DNA of 64,000 bases, from positions 44,905 through 108,904 of the forward strand of contig NZ_JAFBFD010000002.1 in the NCBI RefSeq assembly GCF_016909125.1, written 5' to 3'. This document shows, piece by piece, positions 37,912-47,457 of the stretch; positions within the stretch are counted from its first letter, which is position 1, and every line of letters starts with the position of its first letter. The notes under the pieces were generated by a model that was not told the origin of the DNA, searched no databases, and saw only the letters and a list, made by a program, of their open reading frames with translations. The position numbers were made by a program, and so were the translations under genes. This DNA is from Enterococcus lemanii (lineage in GTDB: Bacteria > Bacillota > Bacilli > Lactobacillales > Enterococcaceae).

Positions 37912-38979
37912 ATGTCAGATAAGGATGGAAAAACAGAACAACCCACGGCCAAGCGACTCAAGGACGCACGTGAAAAAGGGGATATCCCCAAAAGTCCGGA
38001 TTTAGTCGCTGCCTTATCACTACTCGCTTTTTCCCTTGTCTTACTGCCATTATGGGAATATTTAATTAAACAACTGCTTCCATTTATGAAAAGTTTTTTT
38101 CAACGCCTCGATTCTTACGAACAAATTTTTAATGATTTACCCAAACTTGGAATGCAACTCATTGTTCTTTTCTTTTTATTAACTTTCCCATTTTTAGCAG
38201 TTAGTCTTTTTGTGGGCATGTTTGGGAACTTGGTGCAAGTTGGCTTACTATTTTCAACGAAAGTCATTAAACCGAACTTTGGGAAATTAAACCCCCTATC
38301 TGGTTTTAAAAACTTGTTTGGGATGCAGTCTTTGGTTAATAGTGGCAAAACGATTGCCAAGTTTTTATTGGTTTTTTATTTATGTTATCAAAAATTTCTT
38401 GAAGTCCTACCTGATTTAGCTAAATTAAATCAATTATCAACGATCAAAGTCTTTCATTTTATTCTAGATTTTGCCAAAGGTTTAATGATGCAAATTGCGA
38501 TTTTCTTATTTGTGATTGCGATTGTGGACTACATGTACCAACGTTTTAGCCATCGTAAAAAATTAAGAATGACCAAACAAGAAATCAAAGAAGAGCATAA
38601 ACAAATGGAAGGTGACCCACAAGTTAAATCGCAACGAAAAGCACGTCACCAACAAATGATGCGCAATGCCGTTGCAAACGTCAAAGAGGCAACCGTCGTT
38701 ATTACCAACCCGACGCACTACGCCATTGCCATTCGCTACGACGCTTCAGAAGATCAAGTGCCAAAAGTCTTGGCAAAAGGGCAAGATGAGATTGCGCAAA
38801 AAATGAAAGAAGAAGCTCGTCGTTTAGCGGTTCCAATGATTGAAAACCGGCCCGTTGCGCGTGCGTTGTATCCTTTAGTGGAAGCCGGCGATTTTATCCC
38901 GGTGGAAATGTATGAATCGATTGCTGAAATTATTGCGCTTGTGTACCAATTAGAAGAAAAGAAAAAACACCAAATTTAA
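37912..38979 (+). CDS. flhB: Flagellar export switch protein FlhB
   Basis: 355 aa. Basic N-terminus (KTEQPTAKRLKDAREKGDI), four membrane helices (about 31-210), a cytoplasmic linker, and the self-cleavage motif NPTH at about 266-269, followed by the C-terminal domain with ENRPVARALY. Cleavage between Asn and Pro changes export from rod/hook to filament type, under FliK control. All key residues are present. Confidence 0.97.
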   Translation: MSDKDGKTEQPTAKRLKDAREKGDIPKSPDLVAALSLLAFSLVLLPLWEYLIKQLLPFMKSFFQRLDSYEQIFNDLPKLGMQLIVLFFLLTFPFLAVSLFVGMFGNLVQVGLLFSTKVIKPNFGKLNPLSGFKNLFGMQSLVNSGKTIAKFLLVFYLCYQKFLEVLPDLAKLNQLSTIKVFHFILDFAKGLMMQIAIFLFVIAIVDYMYQRFSHRKKLRMTKQEIKEEHKQMEGDPQVKSQRKARHQQMMRNAVANVKEATVVITNPTHYAIAIRYDASEDQVPKVLAKGQDEIAQKMKEEARRLAVPMIENRPVARALYPLVEAGDFIPVEMYESIAEIIALVYQLEEKKKHQI

Positions 38980-39017
38980 CAAGAATTGCGTTTGTAAAGT
39001 AGAAAAGGAGCTTCCCA

Positions 39018-41096
39018 ATGAGTGAAAATATTGCCAAGAAACAAAGTAAAGGGGTCGGGCTTGCCGATATTATTGTTTCTTTCTTAGTTGTGGGGATCAT
39101 CGGTTTGATTTTAATCCCGTTGCCAGCCACCTTATTAGACCTATTAATCATTGTCAATTTAACCATTGGGATGAATATCTTACTAATTACGTTATTTACT
39201 AAAAATGTTTTAGAATTTTCTACTTTCCCAACGGTCTTACTACTAACAACGATGTTTCGTTTAGGCTTAAATTTATCTTCCACCCGTTTGATTTTAACCC
39301 AAGGAAATGGGGGAAAGGTGATTGACGCCTTTGCCAATGTCGTGGCAGGCAGTAATTATATTGTTGGTATTATCTTGTTTGTAATTATCACGATTGTTCA
39401 ATTAGTCGTGGTCACAAACGGTGCCGGTCGGGTATCAGAAGTTTCTGCTCGTTTTACCTTGGACGCGATGCCTGGCAAACAAATGGCGATTGATTCGGAT
39501 TTAAACTCTGGCTTAATTACTGAAGAAGAAGCCCGTAAACGTCGAAAAGACTTGCAACGTGAAGCCGACTTTTTTGGGTCAATGGATGGGGCGAGTAAGT
39601 TCGTTAAAGGGGACGCCATTGCCGGCATCCTGATCACCTTAATTAACTTACTCGGAGGCGCCATTATCTTCTCCATGGGTGGTCAAATGACCATGGGCGA
39701 AGCGTTTATGACGTTTGGTAAGTTATCGATTGGGGATGGTCTAGTTAGTTCAATCCCATCGCTACTTATTTCTGTTGCTTCAGGGATTATGGTAACTCGT
39801 TCCGACAATAATAGTTCGTTTGGGAAAGATATCTCAGCCGACGTTATGCGTAATCCGCAACTCTTTCGTATTTTAGGTGTCATTTTAATTGTACTAGCTT
39901 TAGTTCCTGGTTTTCCATTTTTACCGTTTGCTTTAATGGGGATAGGTTTATTTGCAGCGAGTTTTGCCATTACGCAAAAAGAAGAGCAAGCACAAAAAGA
40001 ACGGGTCAAAGAAGAACAACGTCTGGCATTGCAAAGAAAAAAAGAACAGCAAGAAGAAGACGATTCGGTGGCTTCGTTTCAAGTGGAACCAATCTCAATT
40101 GAAATCGGTTATGGCTTAATTCAAATGATTGATAGCACAACGGACAATAGTTTAATGAATCGAATTATCGCGATTCGTAAACAAAGTGCCCATGAACTAG
40201 GGATTCTCGTAAACCCAGTCCGAATTCGCGACAATCTCTATTTAGAACCAAACGATTATTCGATTAAAATTCGAGGAAATGAAGTCGGGAAAGGCGATAT
40301 TTATCCGAACAAGTTTATGATCATCTCACCAAACGAAGAACCGTTTCCTTTTGAAGGGATTTTAACGAAAGAACCCGCGTTTAACTTAGAAGCGATGTGG
40401 ATTGATGAAAAAGATCGTGACATGGCTGATTTACAAGGGTTCACCGTGATTGAACCGTTAACGGTGATTGCGACACACTTAAAAGAAATTATTTACGAAC
40501 ACGCAGCGGAGTTACTGGGCCGTCAAGAAGTGCAAAAACTCCTTGAAGGAATTAAAGACCAATACAATGTCGTGATTGATGAATTAATTCCCGAAGTGAT
40601 GCGTTTAGGTGAAGTGCAAAAAGTCTTACAAAACTTACTTGATGAACAAATCCCAATCAATGATTTAGCGACTATCTTAGAAACACTTGCCGACTACGGC
40701 TTAGTTACGAAAGATACGGAGATGTTAACCGAATATGTCCGTCAAGCCTTGAAACGTACGATTGCAACCAAATACATGGATGAACAGCAACAATTAAAAG
40801 TTGTCGTCATTCATCCAAAACTAGAAGATATGATTACACAAAGTATCCAAAAAACAGCGACCGGTTCGTATCCGGTGTTAAAACCAGATACCGTCAATCG
40901 CTTGTTAGATGCTTTAGGCCAGGTACACCAAGAATTAGTTAGTCAAGGTGTTCCACATGTTGTGTTAGCTTCACCGAAAATCCGTTTGGCCTTTCGCAAG
41001 CTAATTTCCTTTAATTTCCCTGATATTGCTGTCTTGTCATTAAACGAAGTCCCAAATGAAATTATGATTGAATCCGTTGGTAGCGTGGAAATCTAA
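39018..41096 (+). CDS. flhA: Flagellar export gate protein FlhA
   Basis: 692 aa. About eight membrane helices (about 16-310), including the FHIPEP-like region RFTLDAMPGKQMAIDSDLNSG (about 148-168) and the charged DLQREADFFGSMDGASKFVKGD loop used in proton-driven export. A large cytoplasmic domain (about 350-692) docks FliJ and chaperone-substrate complexes. Normal length. flhF and flhG, which usually follow flhA in Bacilli, are missing; fliA comes directly. Confidence 0.97.
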   Translation: MSENIAKKQSKGVGLADIIVSFLVVGIIGLILIPLPATLLDLLIIVNLTIGMNILLITLFTKNVLEFSTFPTVLLLTTMFRLGLNLSSTRLILTQGNGGKVIDAFANVVAGSNYIVGIILFVIITIVQLVVVTNGAGRVSEVSARFTLDAMPGKQMAIDSDLNSGLITEEEARKRRKDLQREADFFGSMDGASKFVKGDAIAGILITLINLLGGAIIFSMGGQMTMGEAFMTFGKLSIGDGLVSSIPSLLISVASGIMVTRSDNNSSFGKDISADVMRNPQLFRILGVILIVLALVPGFPFLPFALMGIGLFAASFAITQKEEQAQKERVKEEQRLALQRKKEQQEEDDSVASFQVEPISIEIGYGLIQMIDSTTDNSLMNRIIAIRKQSAHELGILVNPVRIRDNLYLEPNDYSIKIRGNEVGKGDIYPNKFMIISPNEEPFPFEGILTKEPAFNLEAMWIDEKDRDMADLQGFTVIEPLTVIATHLKEIIYEHAAELLGRQEVQKLLEGIKDQYNVVIDELIPEVMRLGEVQKVLQNLLDEQIPINDLATILETLADYGLVTKDTEMLTEYVRQALKRTIATKYMDEQQQLKVVVIHPKLEDMITQSIQKTATGSYPVLKPDTVNRLLDALGQVHQELVSQGVPHVVLASPKIRLAFRKLISFNFPDIAVLSLNEVPNEIMIESVGSVEI

Positions 41097-41120
41097 CATG
41101 CCGAGAAAGGAACAAATACG

Positions 41121-41831
41121 ATGTATGAATTATCAATAGAAGATGAAATTGTCAAACATTTGCCACTAGTTGAACGTGTTGTTAGCCGAATTAAAATCAA
41201 AACAACTGAATATGAACGCAGCGATCTTTTTAATATCGGTGTGATTGGCTTAATGGACGCGTTGAAAAAATTTGATCCAAGTAAAAAAGTCCCCTTCGAA
41301 AGCTATGCCACGATTCGAATTCGTGGGGCGGTTTATGATGAAGTGCGTAAAAACGGCAAGATTTCACGTTACAAGATGAATCAATTAAACCAATATTATG
41401 AAGCAAAAGATGCATTTGAACAAAAAAATAAACGCGAAGCAACCGATGCGGAAATTTGTAAAGTGTTAGAAATTACGCAAGCGCAGTTAAATGACGTCTA
41501 CGATAGTCTCCATTATTTAGCGAGTGTCTCACTAGAAGCGACTCTTTACAAACAAGACGAAGAAGGCCTGGTTTTAGAAGATACTTTACAAGACCACACT
41601 TTGATTTTAGCCGAAGACAATTTAGTCGAAGATGAAAGAAAACAAGCCCTCCAAAAAAGCGTCGAACAACTTTCAGAACGTGAACAACTTATTTTAAGTT
41701 TGTATTATAAAGAAGAACTGACTTTAAAAGAAATTGCCGAAGTTTTAGGCGTTTCAATTGCCCGTGTCTCACAAATCCACGGAAAAGTCATTGGAAAATT
41801 AAAAGGTAAAATTGAGGAGGAATTGGCATGA
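41121..41831 (+). CDS. fliA: Sigma-28 (FliA/SigD family) RNA polymerase sigma factor
   Basis: 236 aa. Region 2 (about 10-85) with DLFNIGVIGLMDALKKFDPSK and FESYATIRIRGAVYDEVRK, region 3 (about 90-150), and region 4 (about 180-232) with the LTLKEIAEVLGVSIARVSQIHGKVIGKL helix-turn-helix. It should recognise the repeated TAAN-N14-NCCGATAN promoters in this window, and be held by FlgM (encoded at 53998). Stop overlaps the next gene's ATG. Confidence 0.95.
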   Translation: MYELSIEDEIVKHLPLVERVVSRIKIKTTEYERSDLFNIGVIGLMDALKKFDPSKKVPFESYATIRIRGAVYDEVRKNGKISRYKMNQLNQYYEAKDAFEQKNKREATDAEICKVLEITQAQLNDVYDSLHYLASVSLEATLYKQDEEGLVLEDTLQDHTLILAEDNLVEDERKQALQKSVEQLSEREQLILSLYYKEELTLKEIAEVLGVSIARVSQIHGKVIGKLKGKIEEELA

Positions 41832-42535
41832 TTCGTTCAATGGACACATTCACTAAAAATTTCCAATTGTTACAAAAACGTCAAGAAAATACCAGTAGTA
41901 ACCTTGCCAATAGCCAAACAACCGGTTATAAAAGTCAACGTTTATTCCAAAAAACGTTAGACGAAGTAGCCCTTCACAATTACCAAGCAGGACCAGAAGT
42001 GAACCGTCGCAATGAGATTGGGAATTTCACCTTTGGCAATGAACTAGCCGGTACGAGCCTAAATACGCAAAGAGGGGCACTTGAAGAGACGAATCGGGCC
42101 ACTGATTTTGCAGCAACCGCCGATAGTTATTTTACCGTGCGTTTACCTGATGGCCAAAACGCGTACACAAGAAATGGTCATTTTGGGGTCAATGCGCAAA
42201 ACCAATTGGTCACCCAAGAAGGTTATTTAGTACTGGGCGCTAATAATCAAGGCATCGATGCGACACAAAACAATCCAATGTTTCAGTTAACGAGCTTTGA
42301 ACAAGCGCAAGACATGAACAACTTAGGCAATGGCTACTATACAAGTGATGCAGCGGGTACCGTGGTTGCTAATGCCTCTGTCCGAAAAGGCTACTTAGAA
42401 ACATCAAATGTGATTGTAGCCGATGAAATGGTTGACTTAATTCAAACGGCAAGAGAGTTTGAAGCCAACCAAAAAGCATTAAGTACCATCAATCAGACAC
42501 TACAAAAAGCCACGAATGAAATTGGCCGAGCGTAA
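41828..42535 (+). CDS. flgF: Flagellar rod/hook-basal body protein (FlgF/FlhO-like)
   Basis: 235 aa. Axial-protein N-terminus (MDTFTKNFQLLQKRQENTSSNLANSQTTGYKSQ in the first 40 residues, here LANSQTTGYKS) and C-terminal helix SNVIVADEMVDLIQTAREFEANQKAL. The central domain is short. Equivalent to FlgF/FlgG or Bacillus FlhO; the choice of name is uncertain. Overlaps fliA by 4 nt (ATGA), RBS GAGGAGG. Confidence 0.85.
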   Translation: MIRSMDTFTKNFQLLQKRQENTSSNLANSQTTGYKSQRLFQKTLDEVALHNYQAGPEVNRRNEIGNFTFGNELAGTSLNTQRGALEETNRATDFAATADSYFTVRLPDGQNAYTRNGHFGVNAQNQLVTQEGYLVLGANNQGIDATQNNPMFQLTSFEQAQDMNNLGNGYYTSDAAGTVVANASVRKGYLETSNVIVADEMVDLIQTAREFEANQKALSTINQTLQKATNEIGRA

Positions 42536-42546
42536 GGAGAGAAAAC

Positions 42547-43311
42547 ATGAACCATCTTTTAAATATTAGTCGTTCTGGAATCAACGGCCTACAAAAAAAA
42601 TTAGATGTAACCGCGCAAAACTTAGCCAATGTCAATACGGTAGGCTACAAACATAAAACCCTTCAATTTAAAGAACTACTAAATAATCCAATCAATGCGC
42701 AAGCACCGGCGAATCAAAACGCCTTACCCGCTGCGATTAACCGAGGAACGAAAGCCGAAGAAGAACAAAACTTGTTTCAATCAGGCAGTTTAAGTGAAAC
42801 TGGCAATACTTGGGACTTTGCAATTTCAAAAGAAAGCTTCTTTGGGGTTCGTGATCAAAATGGGCAACTGCTGTTAACGAAAGATGGCGCTTTTCACCAA
42901 AATGAAACCGGCGCGCTGGTTAACCAATCAGGCCAAACCGTTGAAGTGGTAGCCATCATTCCGACAAATCAATGGCCAAAAGGCGAAACACACGTTGACC
43001 CGTCAGGCAATATTACGATTAAACAAGGCGCAAACTACTTGCAAGTCGGACGTTTGCAGACGTATCAAGCGACAAACGAAAATGATTTACAAGCAGTCGG
43101 CAACAACACTTACCAATTAAATCCTACCGGGCAACTGATTCAAAACCCGATTAACGCAACGATTCATCAAGGTGTTTTAGAGCAATCAACTACCGATGTT
43201 GCGCAAACGATGACTGAGATGATGGTCACTCAACGCGCGTATTCATTAAACACGAGAGCCTTGCAGTCAACTGATGAGATGTTTAGCACCATTAATCGTT
43301 TGACCGATTAA
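42547..43311 (+). CDS. flgG: Flagellar rod protein (FlgG/FlhP-like)
   Basis: 254 aa. N-terminal SRSGINGLQKKLDVTAQNLANVNTVGYKHK-type motif (about 4-33) and C-terminal DVAQTMTEMMVTQRAYSLNTRALQSTDEM. Paralogue of the gene before it, expected to build the distal rod. The pair matches flhO-flhP of Bacillus in content, though here it is embedded in the main operon. Confidence 0.87.
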   Translation: MNHLLNISRSGINGLQKKLDVTAQNLANVNTVGYKHKTLQFKELLNNPINAQAPANQNALPAAINRGTKAEEEQNLFQSGSLSETGNTWDFAISKESFFGVRDQNGQLLLTKDGAFHQNETGALVNQSGQTVEVVAIIPTNQWPKGETHVDPSGNITIKQGANYLQVGRLQTYQATNENDLQAVGNNTYQLNPTGQLIQNPINATIHQGVLEQSTTDVAQTMTEMMVTQRAYSLNTRALQSTDEMFSTINRLTD

Positions 43312-43325
43312 TTTGAGGAAATAAA

Positions 43326-44036
43326 ATGATTAAAGTTAAAAATTTAAGTAAAACGTATCAAAATGGTTACCAAGCCTTGACCAATGTGTCCTTTGAAATT
43401 CAACCAGGTGAATTTGTCTATTGTGTCGGCCCAAGTGGTTCAGGGAAAAGTACGCTTTTTAAAGCTTTATCGCGTGAGATTGAGTTTTCTTTTGGGAGCG
43501 TTGAATTGAATCAATTTCGCGTTGAGAAAATTCCTGCTAGAAAACTCTATCAATTAAGGCGTGAAATCGGGATTGTCGGACAAGACGATTTGTTATTGGA
43601 ACAGACGACTTGTTTTGAGAATGTGGCGTTTTCGCTAAGAGCACTTGGCATCAATCAAAAAGAAATCAAAGAAAGAGCGCGAGCGGCCTTGGAACAAGTC
43701 GGCATGTTAGCTTATCAAAAGCACTATCCGGCCGAATTATCGATTGGGCAACGGAAGAAGATCACGATTGCACGAGCACTAGTGAATCAACCGTCGATTA
43801 TTTTAGCAGACGAGCCAACCGCAAACTTAGACAACAAGTCTTCCGTTGATATTATGAAACTCTTTTTAAAAATCCACCAAAAAGGCACTACGATTTTACT
43901 AGCAACGCATGATAGTACGATGGTGAACTCGATTCGAAAACGAGTGATTGAATTAAAAGAAGGCAATTTAATCCGCGATGATCATTTGGGCGGCTATTCG
44001 AGCTTTTTTGATCCGAAAGACGTTTATGTTTGGTAA
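43326..44036 (+). CDS. FtsE-like ABC transporter ATP-binding protein in the flagellar operon
   Basis: 236 aa, soluble ABC ATPase. Walker A GPSGSGKST (about 37-45), Q-loop GIVGQDD, a variant signature LSIGQRKK (canonical LSGGQ), Walker B SIILADEPTANLD and switch His in LLATHDS. Its overall pattern is nearest FtsE of the FtsEX pair, which regulates peptidoglycan hydrolases, but no FtsX-like permease is in the window. It sits 14 bp after the rod genes with its own RBS (TGAGGAAA) and is followed by a sigma-28 promoter. A role in opening the wall for the rod is attractive but is inference only. The gene could also be a hitch-hiker. Confidence 0.85.
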   Translation: MIKVKNLSKTYQNGYQALTNVSFEIQPGEFVYCVGPSGSGKSTLFKALSREIEFSFGSVELNQFRVEKIPARKLYQLRREIGIVGQDDLLLEQTTCFENVAFSLRALGINQKEIKERARAALEQVGMLAYQKHYPAELSIGQRKKITIARALVNQPSIILADEPTANLDNKSSVDIMKLFLKIHQKGTTILLATHDSTMVNSIRKRVIELKEGNLIRDDHLGGYSSFFDPKDVYVW

Positions 44037-44042
44037 AAACAT

Positions 44043-44068
44043 TAAAAAAAACAAAGCATATCCGATAT
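44043..44068 (+). promoter_or_regulatory. Sigma-28 promoter inside the operon, before the MCP and che genes
   Basis: TAAA (44043-44046), N14, TCCGATAT (44061-44068). Among the best matches in the window. It gives the chemotaxis block a late boost. Confidence 0.85.
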
Positions 44069-44126
44069 AGGAAGTAAGGCTGTTTTTATTTAGACAGTCC
44101 AAATGGAAAATAGAAAGGATTTGCTT

Positions 44127-45428
44127 ATGAAAAATCAAGAAAATCAAGAAAAAGTGCCACCAAGTTTTAAATTTCCTTCTTTACTACCGTTGATTTTGAC
44201 CTTTGTTGGATTACTCGGAGGATACTTTTTTGTTATTTTACCAATGAATGATGCGACGTTAACGCAACGCTTCTATCTTTTTTCAGCCATATTTGTGGTG
44301 CTGCATCTTGCGTTATCGATTGTTCTAGGTTTTCGAACAACTGGGGCAAATAACCCAGGTATGCAAGAAATTTTAAGTGACTTAGATAAAGTCCGCAGTG
44401 GTGATTTTACAACGAAATTTAATCATGACAAGCAAAGTTCAAATAAAATGGCCGCCCAACTAGGCGAAGATTTAGATGCGGTGATGAACACATTTAAAGC
44501 CGTTTTAGTGGGGATGAAAGAAGAAAGTGGTCGGATGGGTGAGATGGTTACTCAACTAACGAGTACTTCTCATCAAGCAAAAAATGCGATGAATAACATC
44601 CAAGGTTCGATGGAGACCATCACTTATGCAAGTATTGCGGAAGCCCAAGATGCCGAAACAACGGCGCACGAGACCAATGAATTAGCAAGTAACATCGAAA
44701 GCTTGCATAAAGAAATCATCCAAATGAATGGTTTTGCTGAGAAATCACAAGCAAGCAATATTCGCAATTCTGAATTGATGTTTCAAGTGTATGAAAGCTG
44801 GGAGCAAGAACGCAACAATCAAGCCCAACTAGTCGAAGAAGTACATCAAATGAACGATAACATTCAAGACATTGGGAAAATCGTGCAACTCATCAATGAT
44901 ATCGCCGAACAAACCAATCTTTTAGCGCTCAATGCCTCAATTGAAGCGGCTCGAGCTGGAGAAGCCGGGAAAGGTTTTGCCATTGTAGCAGAAGAAGTCC
45001 GTAGCTTAGCTGAACAAAGCAATCAATCCGCCAATAATATTCGTGCAATGATTGATTCGATCCGCTTTAAGTTTGAAAACATGTCAAAAGAAATCGTAAA
45101 ATCATTTGACGCCGGTCAAGCCCGTACGAAAACACTAAATGAAGCCATCGAGTCTTCGAACCAAGTTTCTGATGTTGTTGAAATGTTTGTCAATAGTATG
45201 CAATCAATCGAGACGTATATTGCGCAAATTGCCGCTAAAAAAGAACAAGTTCAACAGTCAGTCAATAATATTTCACAAGCCATTGCCGAAACTTCAGGTG
45301 GTACCCAAGAGGTAAATGCCAATTTAGAAGATTTTACTTTATTAATTGACGCATTTGAAAAATCTACGCAAGAAATGGAAACAATCGCAATGATTTTGAA
45401 ATTCCAAGTAGATAGCTTTAAGTTATAA
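44127..45428 (+). CDS. Methyl-accepting chemotaxis protein without external sensor domain
   Basis: 433 aa. The ATG at 44127 is chosen for GAAAGGA 7 nt upstream; an ATG at 44103 has none. Two close membrane helices (about 20-39 and 52-73) are joined by only about 12 residues, so there is no extracellular ligand domain. Then come a HAMP-like linker with [16 protein letters not shown] and the signalling domain with tip [25 protein letters not shown]. It may sense membrane state, energy or an internal signal, or work as an amplifier in the array. Being the only MCP inside the che operon suggests a core role. Confidence 0.92.
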   Translation: MKNQENQEKVPPSFKFPSLLPLILTFVGLLGGYFFVILPMNDATLTQRFYLFSAIFVVLHLALSIVLGFRTTGANNPGMQEILSDLDKVRSGDFTTKFNHDKQSSNKMAAQLGEDLDAVMNTFKAVLVGMKEESGRMGEMVTQLTSTSHQAKNAMNNIQGSMETITYASIAEAQDAETTAHETNELASNIESLHKEIIQMNGFAEKSQASNIRNSELMFQVYESWEQERNNQAQLVEEVHQMNDNIQDIGKIVQLINDIAEQTNLLALNASIEAARAGEAGKGFAIVAEEVRSLAEQSNQSANNIRAMIDSIRFKFENMSKEIVKSFDAGQARTKTLNEAIESSNQVSDVVEMFVNSMQSIETYIAQIAAKKEQVQQSVNNISQAIAETSGGTQEVNANLEDFTLLIDAFEKSTQEMETIAMILKFQVDSFKL

Positions 45429-45454
45429 AACCAGTTGAAGAAAGAGGAGAAATA

Positions 45455-45925
45455 ATGGAACAATATGTTGTATTTAAAAGCCATGGACAGTATTTTGCGG
45501 TCTTAGTCCAAAACGTGGATCGAATTATCGAAGCCAATCAATTTATTCTTTTGCCTGAGGTCTCTGATTTTATTTTAGGTGTTTATGAATACCAAGAAAA
45601 AATGATTCCAATCGTAGACGTCAGACAAAAGCTCTTTAAACAATACACGCAAAAAACCGAAGAAAGTAAAGTCATCTTGTGCCAATGGGAAGAGCAATTA
45701 TTAGGTCTTTACGTCGAAGATATTGACGGGATTTCCTTTATGGAAGAAACACAATATGAAGAAGGACTTGTTCGTGCCGCTTTAAAACAAGGCTACATTG
45801 AAAAATTCTTAAAACTAGAAGAAAAAATCGTGATGCGCCTGTCAATGGATTTTCTATTCAATAGTCAACAAGAAACACCAGCAATGGTTGCATTGGAAGA
45901 CCTGTCTTTGGCTGAGGAAGCGTAA
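45455..45925 (+). CDS. cheW: CheW-like chemotaxis coupling protein (first copy)
   Basis: 156 aa. CheW fold: YVVFKSHGQYFAVLVQNVDRIIE (beta 1-3), LPEVSDFILGVYEYQEKMIPIVDVRQ (the variant of the GxxNxRGxxxPVxDL motif) and LGLYVEDIDG. The usual NLRG is YEYQEK here, so it is divergent. No receiver domain, so not CheV. Bridges receptors and CheA. Second CheW at 51254. Confidence 0.88.
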   Translation: MEQYVVFKSHGQYFAVLVQNVDRIIEANQFILLPEVSDFILGVYEYQEKMIPIVDVRQKLFKQYTQKTEESKVILCQWEEQLLGLYVEDIDGISFMEETQYEEGLVRAALKQGYIEKFLKLEEKIVMRLSMDFLFNSQQETPAMVALEDLSLAEEA

Positions 45926-45926
45926 C

Positions 45927-46424
45927 ATGAGTTTAAAGCAAGAAGAAGTCCGTGTCGGCATTTCAGATTACAAGACGACCAAGGCGCCGAACAAATTAAT
46001 TACCGTCGGACTTGGCTCTTGTATTGGCACCATTATTTATGATGAACAGTCAAAAATTGGTGGGCTTAGCCATATTATGTTGCCAGATAGCCAATTTTTT
46101 GCAAACCGCCAAGAAGTGAAAGTCGCGAAATTTGCCGACTTAGCGATTCCTGAAATGGTAAAAGAAATCCGCAAACAAGTCATTCGCCCGCGCTTAAAAG
46201 CGAAAATCGTGGGAGGAGCGAGCATGTTTGAATTTGGCAATCAAGCCAGTGGACCAGGGATTGGCCAACGCAACATCGAAGCGGTCGAAAAAATTTTAGA
46301 CGAATTAAATATTGCCATCGTCTCAAAACACGTTGGTGGCAATTCAGGGCGAACCATGGTCGTCGATCTAAATGATTTTTCAACCATGGTTCGAATCGTG
46401 AACAAAGAAGTCGTTTATATTTAA
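45927..46424 (+). CDS. cheD: Chemoreceptor glutamine deamidase CheD
   Basis: 165 aa. ATG at 45927 chosen for GAGGAAG upstream, 1 nt after the cheW stop. Catalytic triad elements: Cys in GLGSCIGTIIYD (about 33), His in GGLSHIMLPDS (about 50) and the later GGASMFEFG and KHVGGNSGRT motifs. CheD deamidates receptor glutamines and is tied to CheC in Bacillus-type adaptation. Confidence 0.95.
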   Translation: MSLKQEEVRVGISDYKTTKAPNKLITVGLGSCIGTIIYDEQSKIGGLSHIMLPDSQFFANRQEVKVAKFADLAIPEMVKEIRKQVIRPRLKAKIVGGASMFEFGNQASGPGIGQRNIEAVEKILDELNIAIVSKHVGGNSGRTMVVDLNDFSTMVRIVNKEVVYI

Positions 46425-46447
46425 ATTTGTTGGATGGAGGGAAAGTT

Positions 46448-47452
46448 GTGGACATTTTAGTCGTCGATGATTCGGCATTTATGCGAAAAATCGTCATTGA
46501 TTTATTAGAAAAAATGCCCAATGTACAAGTTTCAAAAGTGGCAAGAAATGGCAAGCAAGCTCTCGCCTTATTAGAAGAATACCAACCAGATATCGTCTTA
46601 CTCGATGTCGAAATGCCGATTTTAAATGGTTTAGACACACTAAAAGTCATTAAAGAAAAATACGACATTCCCGTCATTATGTTAAGTGCGTTAACGAACA
46701 AAGAAGTGACCATCGAAGCGTTAAACTTAGGTGCAGCCGATTTTGTCGAAAAACCAACGAACATTAAAGAGATTCAAGACGATTGGATACGCGAATTTTA
46801 CTGGAAAATTAAAAGTCTACCAAAAAGACAAACAGCCGCAACCAAAAAAGAAACACCGCTGATGCCGATTGCACCAAAAAATATTCAATTTCCAAGTAAA
46901 ATTAAAGCTGTCGTGATCGGTGCTTCAACCGGTGGCCCGAAATCACTCTTAAAAGTGATTCAAGACTTACCAAGCACCCTCAAAATGCCAATCTTAATTG
47001 TGCAACATATGCCAAAAGGGTTTACCGCCTCTTTTGCCCAACGCTTAAACGAAGAATCAAAAGCAACTGTCAAAGAAGCCGAAGATGGCGAATTACTAAC
47101 CAATCAAGTCTATCTTTGCCCAGGGGATTATCATATGACGGTTAAAGACGGCCGCATTTGGCTCAACCAAGAAGAAAAAATCCACGGCACTCGTCCAGCA
47201 GTTGATTATCTATTCAAATCAGCAGCAAAAGCGTACGGCAAAGAACTCGTTGGAATTTTAATGACGGGCATGGGCAAAGACGGGGCAGCCGGTATGAAAC
47301 AAATCCAACTCCATGGCGGGTACAACATTGCCCAAGATAAAGAAAGTTGTATCGTGTTTGGGATGCCCAAACACGCCATTGAAGCCGGTGTTGTCGAAGA
47401 AATTTTAAGTTTAGAAGCAATTGAAATGAAATTAAAACAGATGGTGAGGTGA
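46448..47452 (+). CDS. cheB: Chemotaxis methylesterase CheB
   Basis: 334 aa. GTG at 46448 behind GGAGGGAAAG. Receiver domain (1-120) with Asp7/Asp8, phospho-acceptor Asp53 (LLDVEMP) and KPTN. A linker follows, then the methylesterase domain (about 150-334) with catalytic Ser in IGASTGGPKS, His in IVQHMP and Asp in TGMGKDGAAG. Removes methyl groups from MCPs when phosphorylated by CheA. Confidence 0.97.
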   Translation: MDILVVDDSAFMRKIVIDLLEKMPNVQVSKVARNGKQALALLEEYQPDIVLLDVEMPILNGLDTLKVIKEKYDIPVIMLSALTNKEVTIEALNLGAADFVEKPTNIKEIQDDWIREFYWKIKSLPKRQTAATKKETPLMPIAPKNIQFPSKIKAVVIGASTGGPKSLLKVIQDLPSTLKMPILIVQHMPKGFTASFAQRLNEESKATVKEAEDGELLTNQVYLCPGDYHMTVKDGRIWLNQEEKIHGTRPAVDYLFKSAAKAYGKELVGILMTGMGKDGAAGMKQIQLHGGYNIAQDKESCIVFGMPKHAIEAGVVEEILSLEAIEMKLKQMVR

Positions 47453-47457
47453 ATGAA

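Noticed and set aside
46180..46764. 194-codon frame antisense to cheD/cheB
   Set aside because: Overlaps two certain genes; low-quality translation with no motif; no ribosome site.
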